Shown: positions 45,633 through 57,602 of the stretch, in pieces
Numbering within the stretch: the stretch's first letter is position 1
How the letters are laid out: each line of letters begins with the position of its first letter
NCBI GenBank assembly: GCA_028554645.1
Contig: JAQOOI010000079.1
Location: forward strand, 1,736,001-1,800,000
From: Omphalotus guepiniiformis
Lineage: Eukaryota; Basidiomycota; Agaricomycetes; Agaricales; Omphalotaceae
Direction of reading: 5' to 3'
Length of the DNA: 64,000 nt
Made by a program: the position numbers and the translations under genes
Notes under the pieces: model-generated
Seen by the model: only the letters and a program-made list of their open reading frames with translations
Databases searched by the model: none
What the model was told of the DNA's origin: nothing

Positions 45633-47230
45633 ATGGACCTTAGCTCTCTGCAGCCGTCTGTAAGCTCCTTCTCTCTGTCTCTTGTGGCTCGTCCCAAGAG
45701 CCGCGGTACTTATTACATTTATCACTAGCCCAACAAAGTATACCTTGGGAGACTACCTTTATGTTCCCGAGAGGAAATATACGAGCTGTGTAAAAGTTTT
45801 GGTGGAATATACCACTTACGTGTCAAGTACGCCGTCTTCCGTTCTGCTGTATCTGTTCAAGTTGAAGACGGTTACTCACTCTGCGATGTATTTAATATGA
45901 ATATAGGGATGGGTACGCATTCGCGGTACGTGCTACTACCGACCGGCGTAGTCCCTGCCGCTATCGCGACTTACTAGACTGAATTTTGAGTAGGAATTCG
46001 CCAACCAGGTATCGGCGGATCTTTGCGTCGAGAAATTAAACGGAGCGGAATTTAAAGGAGAAAAAATCATTGTTGAGATCTCTCATGGGGGTGGTAGGTT
46101 TACGAGGTCCCCGACTGGACTTTGCTGGCGATGTGGACGCCCTGGACACTGGTCAAGGTATGATTCGTGTAAATCGATGTGATTATTTTTTGAGCTCATT
46201 CACGCTGTCGTATAGAGACTGCCCTTACCCGTGAGTTCATATGGTTTGGTTTACGAATACTCTGTTTGACGTGTTTAAGTTCGCATTATCGATGCTCGAG
46301 GTGTGGTAAGCCTGGACACCAGCCTGCGTTAGTATTCAAAAATCGTTCTTGATACCAGTACCATATCTAACATATTTTATTCAATACAGGGAATGTCCAT
46401 CCCATTACTCACCGTACGTCGTCCTACCCTTCGATAACTTCTACCCACCACTCAGCGGTTTGTCTTTGTCTAAAGCTCACCGCCCCGGAGCCGAGGCCAA
46501 TCCGTAGCTTCACGATACGAGAATCCACGATACGAGAATCCAAATGATTGGCCACCACTGACTCCTCCACATCATAGATCCTACTCTCCGAGAAGGCACC
46601 TCTACGGTGGTTCAGAATCAGGGTACACACGATATGATTACTTCCGCGATGTTCGTCACCATCGATACGAATCGCCTCCCCCCGCGAGCCCCCGGGATCG
46701 AGCTGGCCTCATAGCGAGCCGCGAGCGTTCCGCTGAACGTGCCCAGACTCGGAGTCGCTATGTCGAGGAAGTGTCTGATCCTAGGGTAGCAACACATGGA
46801 AGGAATGACTCGGAGTACAAGCGGGAGCTGCGAGCTCAGACTCCGCCGTCTAATGAACGCTACGAGGCTTTCCGGTAATAGACGTTGTTGATTCCGCCGG
46901 AGGACAGATTACTTACTCCTGTCTATTTTCAATAGGGATCATCATGACTATCGCGGCCGATACATGACCTCTCCTGCACGAGATACTGAAAGACCGCTAC
47001 GCGATGAACACCGAGACTCGAGTCTTACACGTTCTTTGGCTCGTGGTATCGCTCAACAGACAACCTCTCCGCCTACTCGATATACTCGCGGCGCTAACGA
47101 ATACAGTCCTCTTCCTCGTCGTCGCGGTCGATCTCTGTCACGCTCTGCAAGTCCCGCTCCAGCTCGTCGTCGTCGGACTTCATACTACGCAGAGGCGCCT
47201 CTGAGTCCGAGTCGTCGGCCTGTGGAATGA
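45633..47230 (+). CDS. SR-type splicing factor with RRM and two CCHC zinc knuckles
   Basis: A nuclear RNA-binding protein of the SRSF7/RSZ kind, expected to bind exonic enhancers during splicing. The start at 45633 gives MDLSSLQPS. Exon 2 carries the RRM: KVYLGRLPLCSREEIYELCK (RNP2 region), then a small exon GYAFA (RNP1) and QVSADLCVEKLNGAEFKGEK. Two knuckles follow, CWRCGRPGHWSRDC and CSRCGKPGHQPAEC. The C-terminal RS-like region gives SYSPRRHLYGGSESGYTRYD, a second block with RERSAERAQTRSRY, and finally RRRGRSLSRSASPAPARRRR to the stop at 47230. At least seven exons. A 16-nt unit (CACGATACGAGAATCC) is tandem in the intron near 46513-46543. A broken copy lies at 51586-52330. Confidence 0.85.
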
Positions 47231-47565
47231 CTTGCGTTCCTATGTGCAGCTTGCTTTTCTATCGCCTTTGCTTTGCTTGTTGATGATGCTGAATCTGTTT
47301 GACTGTACATAAGAGGTACCGTGCATATATTTAGCCTGTCTCGAGGGCCAGGGATACCCGCACGTTGCTGCATGGCGATTGAAGAGGGGAGTGGGTCCTT
47401 TGAACACCATCCCCTATCATAGGCTGTTCGCCATGTTTGCCTCGTTCATATAGTCGCCTGCCTACCTAGTCTCCCGCTGGACTCACTTCTGGGTACCAAA
47501 CCTGCTGCTTACGCTTTTGGATCTCCATGAATATCCTGTGTGTATTAGGTTTTCAATATCAGTGC

Positions 47566-47745
47566 ACATTCTGTGAACTACTATCTGAGCCTGTCAGTAC
47601 GTACATATGCTCTGCGTGTTCTTTACATTGATCTCTTGATTTCTTGATATCCGAACATTCTGTGAACAACTATCTGAATGCCTGTCAGTACATACATATG
47701 CTCTGCGCGTTCTTTACATTGATCTCTTGATCAATTGATATCCGA
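47566..47745. repeat. Two tandem 89-bp units downstream of the SR gene
   Basis: Units start with ACATTCTGTGAAC at 47566 and 47655, run through TACATATGCTCTGCG and TTCTTTACATTGATCTCTTG, and differ at only a few positions. Confidence 0.9.
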
Positions 47746-48020
47746 ATTCTTTTGTATGCCAACTTGCTGACTTGCTGACATGGTGTACAGTATCCAGTGA
47801 TTCAATACCAATGAACCGTTGTGAACTGAACCACGTCCAACGTTCGAAATTGGTTAGTGTTTAAATAACGGAACAATTGTACAATGTACGACACAAGTTA
47901 CTAGAAGATTCTCATCCTCTCATTCTGACTGCCCTGAATACGCTTGTAGTTCAAAGTCCAAGATCATTGCCGCGGCTCAAACCTGTTTGCCCTCTCCCTT
48001 TCGTTAAGTATTGGTCCGAT

Positions 48021-49572
48021 TTATTTCGTCCTAAATTGGCAAGTTGGAGTCCAGAGTCTGAATGCAGTGACGCTGCCATTAGGCATCATACGAGGATCGT
48101 CTGTCGCGGAAATCGTGTTATCAACAAGAGGGATCCCGGGAGTAAGGAAATCTCCGCTTCTCGCGATGTCGGAGGTACGGCGAAACGTCATTTCCTGGCG
48201 GTGCGTTGTCTCAATGTATCCATTATCACTTTCCCGATCTTGGCCATCGAAGCTAATGCCCAAAGCGATTCGTAGTAGGATCAGGTTTGGAGCGATGCCC
48301 TAAAGACACAGTTACTTGAATGTGATCTTCAATGATTTGACGGGGTACTTACCACAATCTGAAGAAGAACCGGCGCCATATTCGCTTTAGAGCCTGTTGC
48401 TTGTACAGCAAAACATACGATGAGAGCCACTGGATGGACCAGTCCCGACTCCAGGCTGAAAGATGGTGAGTTCGAAGTCAACACTGGACAAAAGTGACCA
48501 CCCACAGCATCGAAACGATTGCATTGTATTTCTTGTCCGATTTATTGCCACCCAAGATTAGGGTCGCAGTTTGGCTGATCCACCAAATCCGACCCGCTAT
48601 TTGTAGATAGTATTGAGTGAGGCAGCACACGACATCGACAACATTGCCTCACCGATCAACAGTGTCAACAGTACGTTCTCAAATATGTTGACCAAATATG
48701 TAAATTCAACCTTATCTCCTGTTCACAACTCATATTCGTAAGAGGTAGCGAAGAAATGATGTCATCCTGCTTTGGTGAGACCTATAGCAATAAACACAAC
48801 ACCTGCTATACACTGATTAGGTGCTACAACGGCAGAAGAATATACACACCGCAGTTACCAATGGAAATCAAGGCAGGCAACGCGACAATTCCTTTCCTTG
48901 AGCCCCAGACTATGTAGCAGCGATAGATCTGCAAGATATATTTCGGTCAAAGTTCATAATAGAGTGACAATTCGACCGACGAGGACGATGTCAGTGACGA
49001 AGCTACGAAACTCTTTGTTAGCAAGAGGCGTAGAAAAAGTTCAGCAACATACTTCGCCGTAGTATAGAGCGCCCCGATGGCACATCTATCGTTCACACGT
49101 CAGAGCAAGTCCGTCCGAAGTGAAATTTCGATACACGCACCTGTAATTCACCAGTAGCGTTTCAGATCCAGCCAGACCCAGATTACTCGCGAAATTGGCA
49201 AGGATGAAAAGTTTTGAATTCATTGATGACCTCCAACACAGACAATACTAGCCCCGCAGTTGCAAAGACGAGCACAGTCAGGTTTGCAAGCGGATAAAGA
49301 CGGATCCTCCCATTGTTTTTTGCCTGGTGCTGAGAAGAAATAGGCCACAGTGAGCACTAAATTAACGCCTAGATAACTTTTTCAGTAGGGAGTTGTCGAT
49401 ACCATTAGCGAGCTACGTACTGTAAAAAAGGAACTCGAACTGGCACACGAGTCAGTATGTTAGTTTACAGACAAAGATTTCACAAGCTAAGAGCAAGCAG
49501 GGGTGGATGCATATCCTTCAGGACTTCATCCAAGATCCGAGTTTCAAGAGCTACAGTAGAGCTGTTACTCAT
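48021..49572 (-). pseudogene. Seven-helix orphan membrane protein, copy 1 (frameshifted)
   Basis: This is clearly homologous to copy 3 (55076-56730), with the same introns. The start ATG at 49572 (MSNSSTVALETRILDEVLKD) and the C-terminal exon (GISFDGQDRESDNGYIETTH... ending CQFRTK) are kept. In the exon that copy 3 reads as GVNLVLTVAYFLLSTRQK, this copy lacks one base within TTCTTACTCAGC, gains two before GGGAGG, and has one extra A within GAATTCAAAACTTTTC. The frame therefore runs into a stop before the second half. Either it is a pseudogene or the sequence has errors. Copies 2 and 3 are open at these sites. Confidence 0.75.
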
Positions 49573-50229
49573 TCTCGTGGGGTGTTCGATCAATATAGAA
49601 TTGAGTGTGTATCGATGGGTGAGGCCAAGAGCGCAATACAACTTGCGATAGCTTGAATTTATGGAGTCAGGTCGGGCATACTCGGCTTACTGTACCGTGG
49701 TGTTCCAGATACGTGTACACCCCACGATCCTAATGGATGCTCGAGCAGGGGCTTCTGATATCACAAAAATACAAGAAAGTGGTTTCGACTATCGTTTGTA
49801 TCAGCTTTGCGAATCTGCGCATAGGTTAGAGACTCCGTGCTGATACCGCGAGAAATATACGGATAACTCACCTATTCAACTACGAGCGGACACAAAAGCT
49901 CTCGTAAACAGCAACCCGCCACCAGCCTGCCAGACCTCGTGAGTAGGCATTGTAGCCGAGTGTCGCCGGTTCCACTAGAATGCAGTCTAGTACTAATTGA
50001 CTATGTGGTGGCTTGGGGGTTGTTGACCGCGACTTCCAGCACAGCATTATGCATGATAATCAGGAAGAATCAAGTAGACTTCGAGTATCTTGGAACCCTT
50101 GAACTCCTCGATGCCCAAGGCTGCGTTGCTGCTGTAAGATGGTGATATTCACGGGGCTTATTTAGACGCCCAGCGGGCCGTGTCATTCCTCACGACGCGC
50201 GTATTGAAAATAGCAGGATGGAGGCTGGT
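49573..50229. other. Duplicated divergent promoter, 7TM copy 1 / het-C pseudogene
   Basis: Homologous to 56731-57602 but more diverged toward the het-C side. The TCACGTG site of the intact locus was not found here. Confidence 0.6.
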
Positions 50230-51585
50230 TCTATGTACACAGCTGTCACCCTGCTCGTGCCACCGAAAAAATGTTGGACAGCATCCGAGAGTACATCGTT
50301 GAAGCGGAGAAGGAAGGTCGCTCTGGTCAGGAAATATACCTTCGTGAGTGATTAGGCAATTGACTTCGATTCGGCAGTTATGTGGAATAGGTTTGCTTAT
50401 GTGGAAGGAAAAGGCTTTCGGCACGGCGATGTAGTGGGTGTTCACCTCGTATAGAGCTGGTGCTATATTCAGGCAGTTGACATTGGTATGTCGTGGTTTC
50501 CTCTGGTGCTTTAAAATCTGAACTCATTTTTGTTTCTTGTTTCCTGCAGAGAAGATCCATGGAATAGGCCCAGTATTTGAGAGAATCATGAGTTCTATCT
50601 CAGGTGAGTTCGTGGATTTCGGTTTGTGCTAGTTTAACCTAATTGTTCATCGGGATTAGCATTCGTTTCACCACTGTAGAGGTAAGCACTGCGCACTTCG
50701 CACATTCTCAGATGCTCATGGACGTCGTGTTGTAGTTTTTTGTCAAACCTTTGTTGCAAACCGCCACCAATGGTCTTCAAACCGTGTCTGGAGAAGCTAT
50801 CGACAATCTACGACCAATGTGAAGTTTTCATCAACTCGAGAGCTGTCAGTCTATAACTCCACTGGCGCTGTGGGCGTGTTAGAAGACATCACTTCGGGCC
50901 TGTACGTGCTCAGTACTCGATAGACCCAAATTTGCTGAATCAATGGTATCACAGCTTCCACCCCGAGTTCCACAATTCGTCTTCAAAAATCTAGTGAGAA
51001 ATGATGCAGTATCTGCAGACCTGGGTTCAGCAGCTTGGATTCAAAAAACACGACATGCTACGTCGTCTCACGAAGGAAGCCGTTCGCAATCATGATAATA
51101 GTAATCGCCTCGCAGGAGATGGCGGTGTTCCGGAGACCCAGGCTCGTATGCGTATAACCCAGGCGTCCGAGAACAGCACAAATTGCAAGGATATGTGAAC
51201 CAAAAATCTGGCGTCTCGCAAGCGCAGTCCTTGCTGGGCAGTTTTGGCGGCGGGAGTGGTAGGCAAAGAGATATACCTAGTCCAGGAGATTCTCCATATC
51301 CTGGAGCAACTCATGGTGAACCCCAGCATTACCATTGTCCATCACCTCCGTGAAGCAGACTACGGCTCCGGACATTCCTCATCTCCTGCACCGTCTGCAC
51401 CTTCTTTCCCTGGCGCACCCTCATGTTATGTTCCATCTATCGGAGCTCCTCGGCCAGCTCTGCGCCTTCGATTCCCGGGGTACCTGGACGTTACGCACCA
51501 CCCACTGGAGCACCACCAGGAGGCTCTGCGCCCTCATTCACTGGCGCACCGACGATGTCGTTTAAATACCGTGCAGGATATGTTA
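50230..51585 (+). pseudogene. het-C pseudogene, core deleted
   Basis: A DNA-level copy of the het-C gene at 57603-61235; introns are kept, so it is not a retrocopy. Recognisable parts are the end of exon 1 plus intron 1 (CCTTCGTGAGTGATTAG), exon 2 (GGAAGGAAAAGGCTTTCGGC), then a jump to CTTGTTTCCTGCAGAGAAGA and the 3' exons through ATGCAGTATCTGCAGACCTG and the Pro/Gly-rich tail. About 1.7 kb equal to 57830-59560, which encodes most of the Het-C domain, is missing, as is about 280 bp near 59910-60190. The start codon context is lost. The copy stops abruptly near 51585, where SR-gene sequence begins. Confidence 0.85.
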
Positions 51586-52330
51586 CCAACCACTCAGCGG
51601 TTTGTCTTAAGCTCACCGCCCCCCAAGCCGAGGCCAATCCGTAGCTTCACGATACGAGAATTCAAACGATTGGTTCACATCATCGATCCTACTCGCCGAA
51701 AAGGCGCCTCTACGGTGGTTCCGAATCAGGGTACGCACGATATGATTACTTCTGCGATGTTTGTTGCCATCAATACGAACTGCCTCCCGCCGCGAGCCCC
51801 TGGGATCGAACCGACCTCACACCGAGCCGCGCGCGTGGGTTGTTGAGCACCATCCCCCATCATAGGCTGGTCAATATTGCTTCGTTCACATTTTCGATGG
51901 TCGCCTGTCTGCTCTCGATGATTCTGGTGCCCAGCTTCATTTTTTACACCTCTGCTTTGCTTGTTGACGATGTCGAATCTGTCTGTCTCGAGGGCCAGAT
52001 CGCCTGTGCATCACATTGTAATGCCGAAGAGGAGAGTGGGTCGTTTGAACACCATCGCCTATTCTAGACGGGTCATCATTGCCTCGCTCATGTAGTAGCC
52101 TGCCTACAGACCTGCTGCCGCTACGCATTGCTTACGCTGCTCTATGGATGTTTGCAATCTACATGTCTGTGTAACATTCATTGAATAACGTTCATTAAAT
52201 TACTCTCTGAAATCTTGTTAGTGCGCGTGTTCTACAATTGACCTCTTGATTTTCTTGGCATAAAGTAAACTCCCTGGCTGGTTTCTAATTGTACGCTGAC
52301 TCACAGCGGTTCTTGCATAGTGTCTAGCAA
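51586..52330 (+). pseudogene. SR splicing-factor pseudogene, 3' part with internal deletion
   Basis: It begins inside an intron of the SR gene (CCACTCAGCGGTTTGTCTTA, matching about 46450). It continues through the next exon (GGCGCCTCTACGGTGGTTCC), then jumps near 51831-51842 to the SR 3' flank (CACCATCCCCCATCATAGG, matching about 47407), losing about 0.65 kb that includes the last exons. The 3'-flank block occurs again around 52030-52100, suggesting a further internal duplication. The tandem 16-nt unit of the parent intron is single here. Confidence 0.82.
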
Positions 52331-52469
52331 TGACACACCCAATGCCTGAGACTGGATGATGTTCACCATTGGTTCATGTCTAAATAACGGAACTATTGTG
52401 CAACACAAGCTCTGTATAATATACTGGTTTCCCTCTTCCAACAACTAGCTTATATTTCAAACCCCAAAT

Positions 52470-54198
52470 TCATTGCCGAGGCTCAAGCCTGTTTCCCCTC
52501 TTCCGTTCATTAAGCATTGGTGTCAGTATCGGTCCGATTGATTTCGTCCGAAAGTGGCTTGGAGTCCAGAACCTGAATGCAGTGATGCTGCCATTAGGCA
52601 TCACACATCTATCTTGTAAGGTAGAACCAGAAGCACTATAGTCGAGATTGCTCGCAGGAGTCGTGTTATCAACGAGAGAGGACAAGGAATCTCTGCTTCT
52701 CGCACTGTCGGGGGTACGAAACACTATTTCCTGTCGGTGCGTTGTGTCAATGTATCCGCTATCGCTTTTTGTCACTTGGCCATCGAAGCTAATGCCCAGA
52801 GCGGTTCGTAATAGGATCAGGTTTGGAGCAATGCCCTTGAAAAATGTGTCATAAGCTTGTTCATTTGGTTGAAAAATCTCTTATTGAAGGGGTACTTACC
52901 ACAATCTGAAGAAGAAGTGAATCCATATCTGCTAAGTCAATCTTGCCGGTGACTTCTAGGACCAAGCATATGATAAGAGCCACAGGATAAATCAGTCCCG
53001 ACTCGAGGCTTCAGTATTTGATCAATACATGCAATGTGAGTGGGTGACATGGGCCACTTACACCATTGCAATGATTGTATTGTACCTTGAATTGTTGCAT
53101 TGATTGCCGTCAAAAATCCTGGATGTTGTTCGGCTGATCCACCATATTCTACCAGCTTTTTGTGCAGCGCAAAATTTCAGATTCAGTAGAACAACAGCTT
53201 AGAACAGTTCTGACTTACCAATCATGAACGTCAATATCAAGTTCTCACTGAAGTTGATAGCAAGAACCGCATAACCACAATACACGTTACTGAGATGACC
53301 TTCCAATAAATACGCGTTCATCACACTATTGTAAAGAGAATTTGCCACGTTCTGGTAGTAGTGAGATAACGCTCCCTGCATGAGGCCTACAAAGGTAAAG
53401 GAGATAGCTGTTTTTGATCCATTAGATGTACGAAAGGTCAATAGAAGATGTGCCCGTCCATACCACCGTTAGCAATGGAAATGAAGGCAGGCAGGATGAC
53501 AATTCTCTTTCTTGATCCCCAAACTATGTAGCATCGGTAGATCTACCAGAATGGTTTGGTCAAATTTGTCAACAAGCTCAATGACAATTTGACTGACAAG
53601 GATTAGATCAGCAATGAAGCTAAAGAAAACTTTTGTTAGCAAGTGAGGTAGGGGAATGACAATTCAGTGGCATACTTTGTTATTGTATAAAGAGTTAAGA
53701 TAACTGTTCTCTTAGCGCCGCATTTTACAACAAGTCCATCTGAAGTCATCATTCTACGCACCTGTAATTCACTAGGAGCGTTATGCACCTAATCCACAGC
53801 ACGAAACCTTCCGAGCCCGTCACTGGAGCTGCAAGGACGAGAGATTTGATATTGTTGATGACTTGGACTACAGATATTGCTAACCCCACACTTGCGAAAA
53901 GAAATACGGTCAGGTTTGCAAGCAGATAAACACGGGTCCTCCTATCCTTTTGCTTGGTACTAAGTAAGAGATGGACCATGGTTAGCACTAGGTTGATGCC
54001 TGGATGAAGAGACAATTTCTATTCAGTAGCGGAAGTGTTGACGATTCTAGCTTTCACCTTACCGTAGAAGAGGAACACAAACTGGCACAAGAGTCAGTTA
54101 GATTCATGGAGATTAAAGGTACGTACAGCAAGGGCAAGCAGGGGTGAACGCACTGATGACTCGAATAGTTCAAGTTCATCCACCAAGCTATCACCCAT
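52470..54198 (-). CDS. Seven-helix orphan membrane protein, copy 2
   Basis: Start at 54198: MGDSLVDELELFESSVRSPL, then LLALA before the first intron. Transmembrane pieces in order include GINLVLTMVHLLLSTKQK, YLLANLTVFLFASVGLAISV, LVNYR, a segment with SFTFVGLMQGALSHYYQ, GRIWWISRTTSRIF and LESGLIYPVALIICLVLEVT, followed by ILLRTALGISFDGQ. The Ser/Thr-rich cytosolic tail ends RLEPRQ (stop 52470-52472). This is a family widespread in Agaricomycetes with no known function. It is more diverged than copies 1 and 3 are from each other, and open throughout. Confidence 0.72.
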
Positions 54199-55075
54199 TT
54201 GAGTGGTCAGTCGTTGTAGGAGTTAGCGGGTGCTGTTGGGTGAGCCGAAGAGTGTCGCATTACGAGTTGCAATTTGTCGGTATATATGCGCAGTCCTGCT
54301 ACACACATTAAAGTACTTGGGGCGGTCATATGCGGCTTCTTCTCAGCTTCTGATATCAAGCAAAGAGAATGTTGATGAGGGTGATGATTACTAGGGGATC
54401 TGAACAGCTCTGAACACAGCACTGGTATTAGAGATGGTAACCACATTAATCAAGGTGGACTTCACACACCTGTCATAGAGCCATCGCATAAATGCAGTTC
54501 TAGCCTTGTTTCCCTTCATGTATGTACTGCATTCATGTACTCATAGGCATCCTTCTTCTCTCGATGATGATATCTTTCACTTGGCAACTTGGCTGTACAA
54601 TAGATGAATGCCCGGGTACTTGAATCGAGCTCGACGACAGACGACGACGGGAGTCACGAGAGGCATATTATGATCACTGATTTGGTCAGCAACTCCAAAC
54701 CGCTGACAGCCATACAACTTCAAGTAAGTCCCGGTTTTTTCGATATAGAATCATCAACGTACTGAGCGATTCGGTGAACATACATCATGATACATGGTGG
54801 TCCGAGTCGAAGCCGATCACGCCTACTGCTAGGAGCAACGTGGGAAAAAGACGCCTTGCAATACAAAGGAAGGCAATTGGTCGTTCTAAACCTGACAGAA
54901 ACGCTGAACGTTTCCCCGAATTCCATGCATGAGCTTCAAAGATGCAGACAATAACACTCAGTAGCTAAGACCTGAGTTGCTAAACCATCAGCCCTTGTCG
55001 GCAGAAAAAGAAGATAAACTGTATTATTATAAGATGTACAGTAGCATACGGTATGTAAGGAGCATTTCTCAGAGC
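54199..55075. other. Intergenic, 7TM copy 2 to copy 3
   Basis: About 880 nt holding the promoter of copy 2 and the 3' flank of copy 3. A 68-residue minus-strand open frame at 54720-54926 has no recognised family. No het-C remnant was recognised here. Confidence 0.45.
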
Positions 55076-56730
55076 TTACTGGTTCCGCAGTGGCTCAAGC
55101 CTAACCTCCCTCTCCCCGTCATCAAGCATCGGTCTCGACTCAGTCCTGAATTGGTTTTGATTGAACGGACTAAACTCCTCGTTGATGGTGCTATCAGATA
55201 TCACACGACTGTGCCCTGTACTTCCGTTGTATCTATAGATACCTTGGAAAGTACCCCCGGGGGCATTATAATCGGAGTTACTCGTATGGTACTCTTGACT
55301 TTTCGCGGCGCTGTGAGTGCGGCGGTGTATTGTATCCTCTACACGCGTCGACTCGATATCTTTATCGTCGTGATCATGACGTTGACCATCGAAGCTCACT
55401 CCTAGAGCGGCCCGAAGTAGAATAATGTTCGGGGCAATGCCCTAAGAACGTCCAATACTTGGAATGAATAAAGTGGTGGGAGACTCACCACAATCTGAAG
55501 AAGAACCGGGGCCATAGTCGCTACAGAGCCTGTTGCTTGTACAACCAAACATATGATGAGCGCCACAGGATAGATCAGTCCTGACTCCAGGCTGAATGAT
55601 GGTAAGTTGAAGTCAACGCCGAAAAACATGGCACCCACAACATCGCAACAATTGCATTGTATCTCTTCTCGGACTTATTGCCACCAAATATTTTGGTTGC
55701 AGTTCGGCTGATCCACCAAATCCTGCCCGCTATTTGTAGATAGCATTTAGCAGATTGAAAAAGATACACAGCATCAACAGCATGGCCTCACCAATCAAGA
55801 GTGTCAACAATACATTTTCGAATATATTGATACCCAAAAACGCATAATCAAGCTTATCTCCTACGTACACTTCATCGTCGTGGGAGGTAGCAAAGAGATG
55901 ATTCGACCCTGCCTTGATGAGGCCTACAGCAGTGAACGAGATGCCTGATATTCATTCACTAGGTGTGCGACATCAGCAGAAGAACTGCATATACGTACCA
56001 CAGTTAACAAGGGAAATGAAGGCAGGCAGCGCAACGATTCTCTTCCTTGAGCCCCAAACTATGTAGCAGCGATATATCTGCGAGAAATATTTCGGTCAAA
56101 GTTCAAAGGTCATAAATGAGTGAGATTCCAACTGACGAGGACGAGGTCAGCGACGAAGCTACAAAACTTCGTATTAGCAAGCGCGGGGGAATGAGGTTCA
56201 GCGACATACTTCGCCGTGGTATAGAGTGTCCCAATGGCGGATCTATCAGTGCCACACGTTAGAGCAGGTCGTCCCGAGTTCGGCTTTCGACACACGCACC
56301 TGTAATTCACCAGTAGCGTTTCAGACCCGGTAAGACCAAGATTACTCGCGAATCCGGCAAGGATGAGAAGTTTGAATTCATTGATGACCTCCGCCACGGA
56401 TAATACCAGCCCCGCAGTTGCAAAAACGAACACAGTCAGGTTCGCAAGCGGATAAAGGCGGATCCTCCCGTCTTTTTGCCTGGTGCTGAGTAAGAAGTAG
56501 GCTACAGTAAGCACTAAGTTGACGCCTAGATAATTATTCAAAAGAGTTGTCAATACCGTTTTAGCGAGCTACGTACCGTAGAAAAGGAACTCGAACTGCC
56601 ACACGAGTCAGTATGTTAGTTTACAGGCGAACATCTCACATACGATAAGAGCGAGCAAGGGTGGATGCATATCCTTCACAACTTCATCCAAGACCTGAGC
56701 TTCGAGAGCTACAGTAGAGCTGTTATTCAT
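55076..56730 (-). CDS. Seven-helix orphan membrane protein, copy 3
   Basis: Start at 56730: MNNSSTVALEAQVLDEVVKD then MHPPLLALIFEFLFYG across two introns. Hydrophobic segments follow: VNLVLTVAYFLL, LANLTVFVFATAGLVLSVAE, SFVADLVLV, CYIVWGSRKRIVALPAFISL, FLGINIFENVLLTLLIAGRI, LESGLIYPVALIICLVVQAT and APVLLQIVGIAPNIILLR, about seven helices. The tail is polar and rich in D/H/S, ending PMLDDGEREVRLEPLRNQ with the stop at 55076-55078. About seven exons, all open. Divergent from het-C across 872 nt. The function is unknown; GPCR-like topology is only an inference from the helix count. Confidence 0.78.
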
Positions 56731-57602
56731 TCTCGTGGGGTGTTCAATCAAAGCAGGATTGAGCGGGTATCGATGGGTGAAGCCAGAAGCGCATTACAAC
56801 TTGCGATAGCTTGAATTTATGGAGTCAGGGTGGGCGTACCCAGCCTTACTGTAATTAGGCGTTCCGAAAATATACAAAACCAAAAAATCCTGATGGCCGC
56901 TCGCACTCGGGCAGTTTTGATTGTAGTTTCGATTATTATATGTATCAGCTGTGCGAAGCTACGCACAGGTGGATGTACATAGACAGCATTTAGATAATCG
57001 GAGTGTCAATGATCAGCTTTACCGCTAGAGGTATACCGATAGCTCACCTGTTCAGCTACCAGCGGACACGAAGGTTTGCTTCTCTGAATCGTGAACAACT
57101 CGTGAGTATGCGTTGGAGACCACCAGACAGGCCGAGTGCCGCCGGTTCCGCTAGACTCGTACATTCCAAGATCTACAATTGGATACTGTATGTATTATGT
57201 GGTGATTTGGGGGTTGTTGGCCGTGTAGCTTGCTCCACCAATGATTGAGCTTCAGCGCATCAGCTAGCAAGATAATCAGCAAGAAGAATGCAGGTTTCGA
57301 GGACCTTGGAGCTGTCGAACCGCCTTGAAACCCTGAGCGCTGTGTCAGAGATTGGTAGTGGAGTGGCGTATATAGAAATTTTAATAGAAACATGTAGCAC
57401 GTGACAGTGGTAGCATAGCCATACGGAAATTACCATATTTGGGATCTCGGCCAAAGCATTTCGACGCCAAGCCCGGGGCCGCAAGTCATTCACTGTCATT
57501 CATCGACTACGCGCGTGGCGAACAGCCTGTTTGTAGACAGAGCCAGGCCCCAGGATTTGACATTTATCATATCTTGAACCTATACTTTTATCACTCGCAC
57601 CC
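56731..57602. promoter_or_regulatory. Divergent promoter, 7TM copy 3 / het-C, with CACGTGAC
   Basis: 872 nt between two start codons. GCACGTGAC places a CACGTG core at 57398-57403, about 200 nt upstream of the het-C start; on the minus strand this reads GTCACGTG, as in two other divergent promoters of the window. Confidence 0.45.

Larger units (their letters stand above)
47231..51585. repeat. Segmental duplication block 1 (SR 3' flank, 7TM copy 1, het-C pseudogene)
   Basis: The part from the 7TM gene to the het-C 3' region (48021-51585) matches 55076-60905 in gene order, orientation, introns and promoter sequence. For example, CTTGCGATAGCTTGAATTTA occurs near both 7TM promoters (about 49643 and 56801). 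The SR 3' flank also recurs after the SR pseudogene. Large deletions affect the het-C part here. Confidence 0.8.

Noticed and set aside
51244..51846. 200-residue plus-strand open frame
   Set aside because: It spans the het-C pseudogene/SR pseudogene junction in a frame that matches neither parent protein, so it is a chance read-through.
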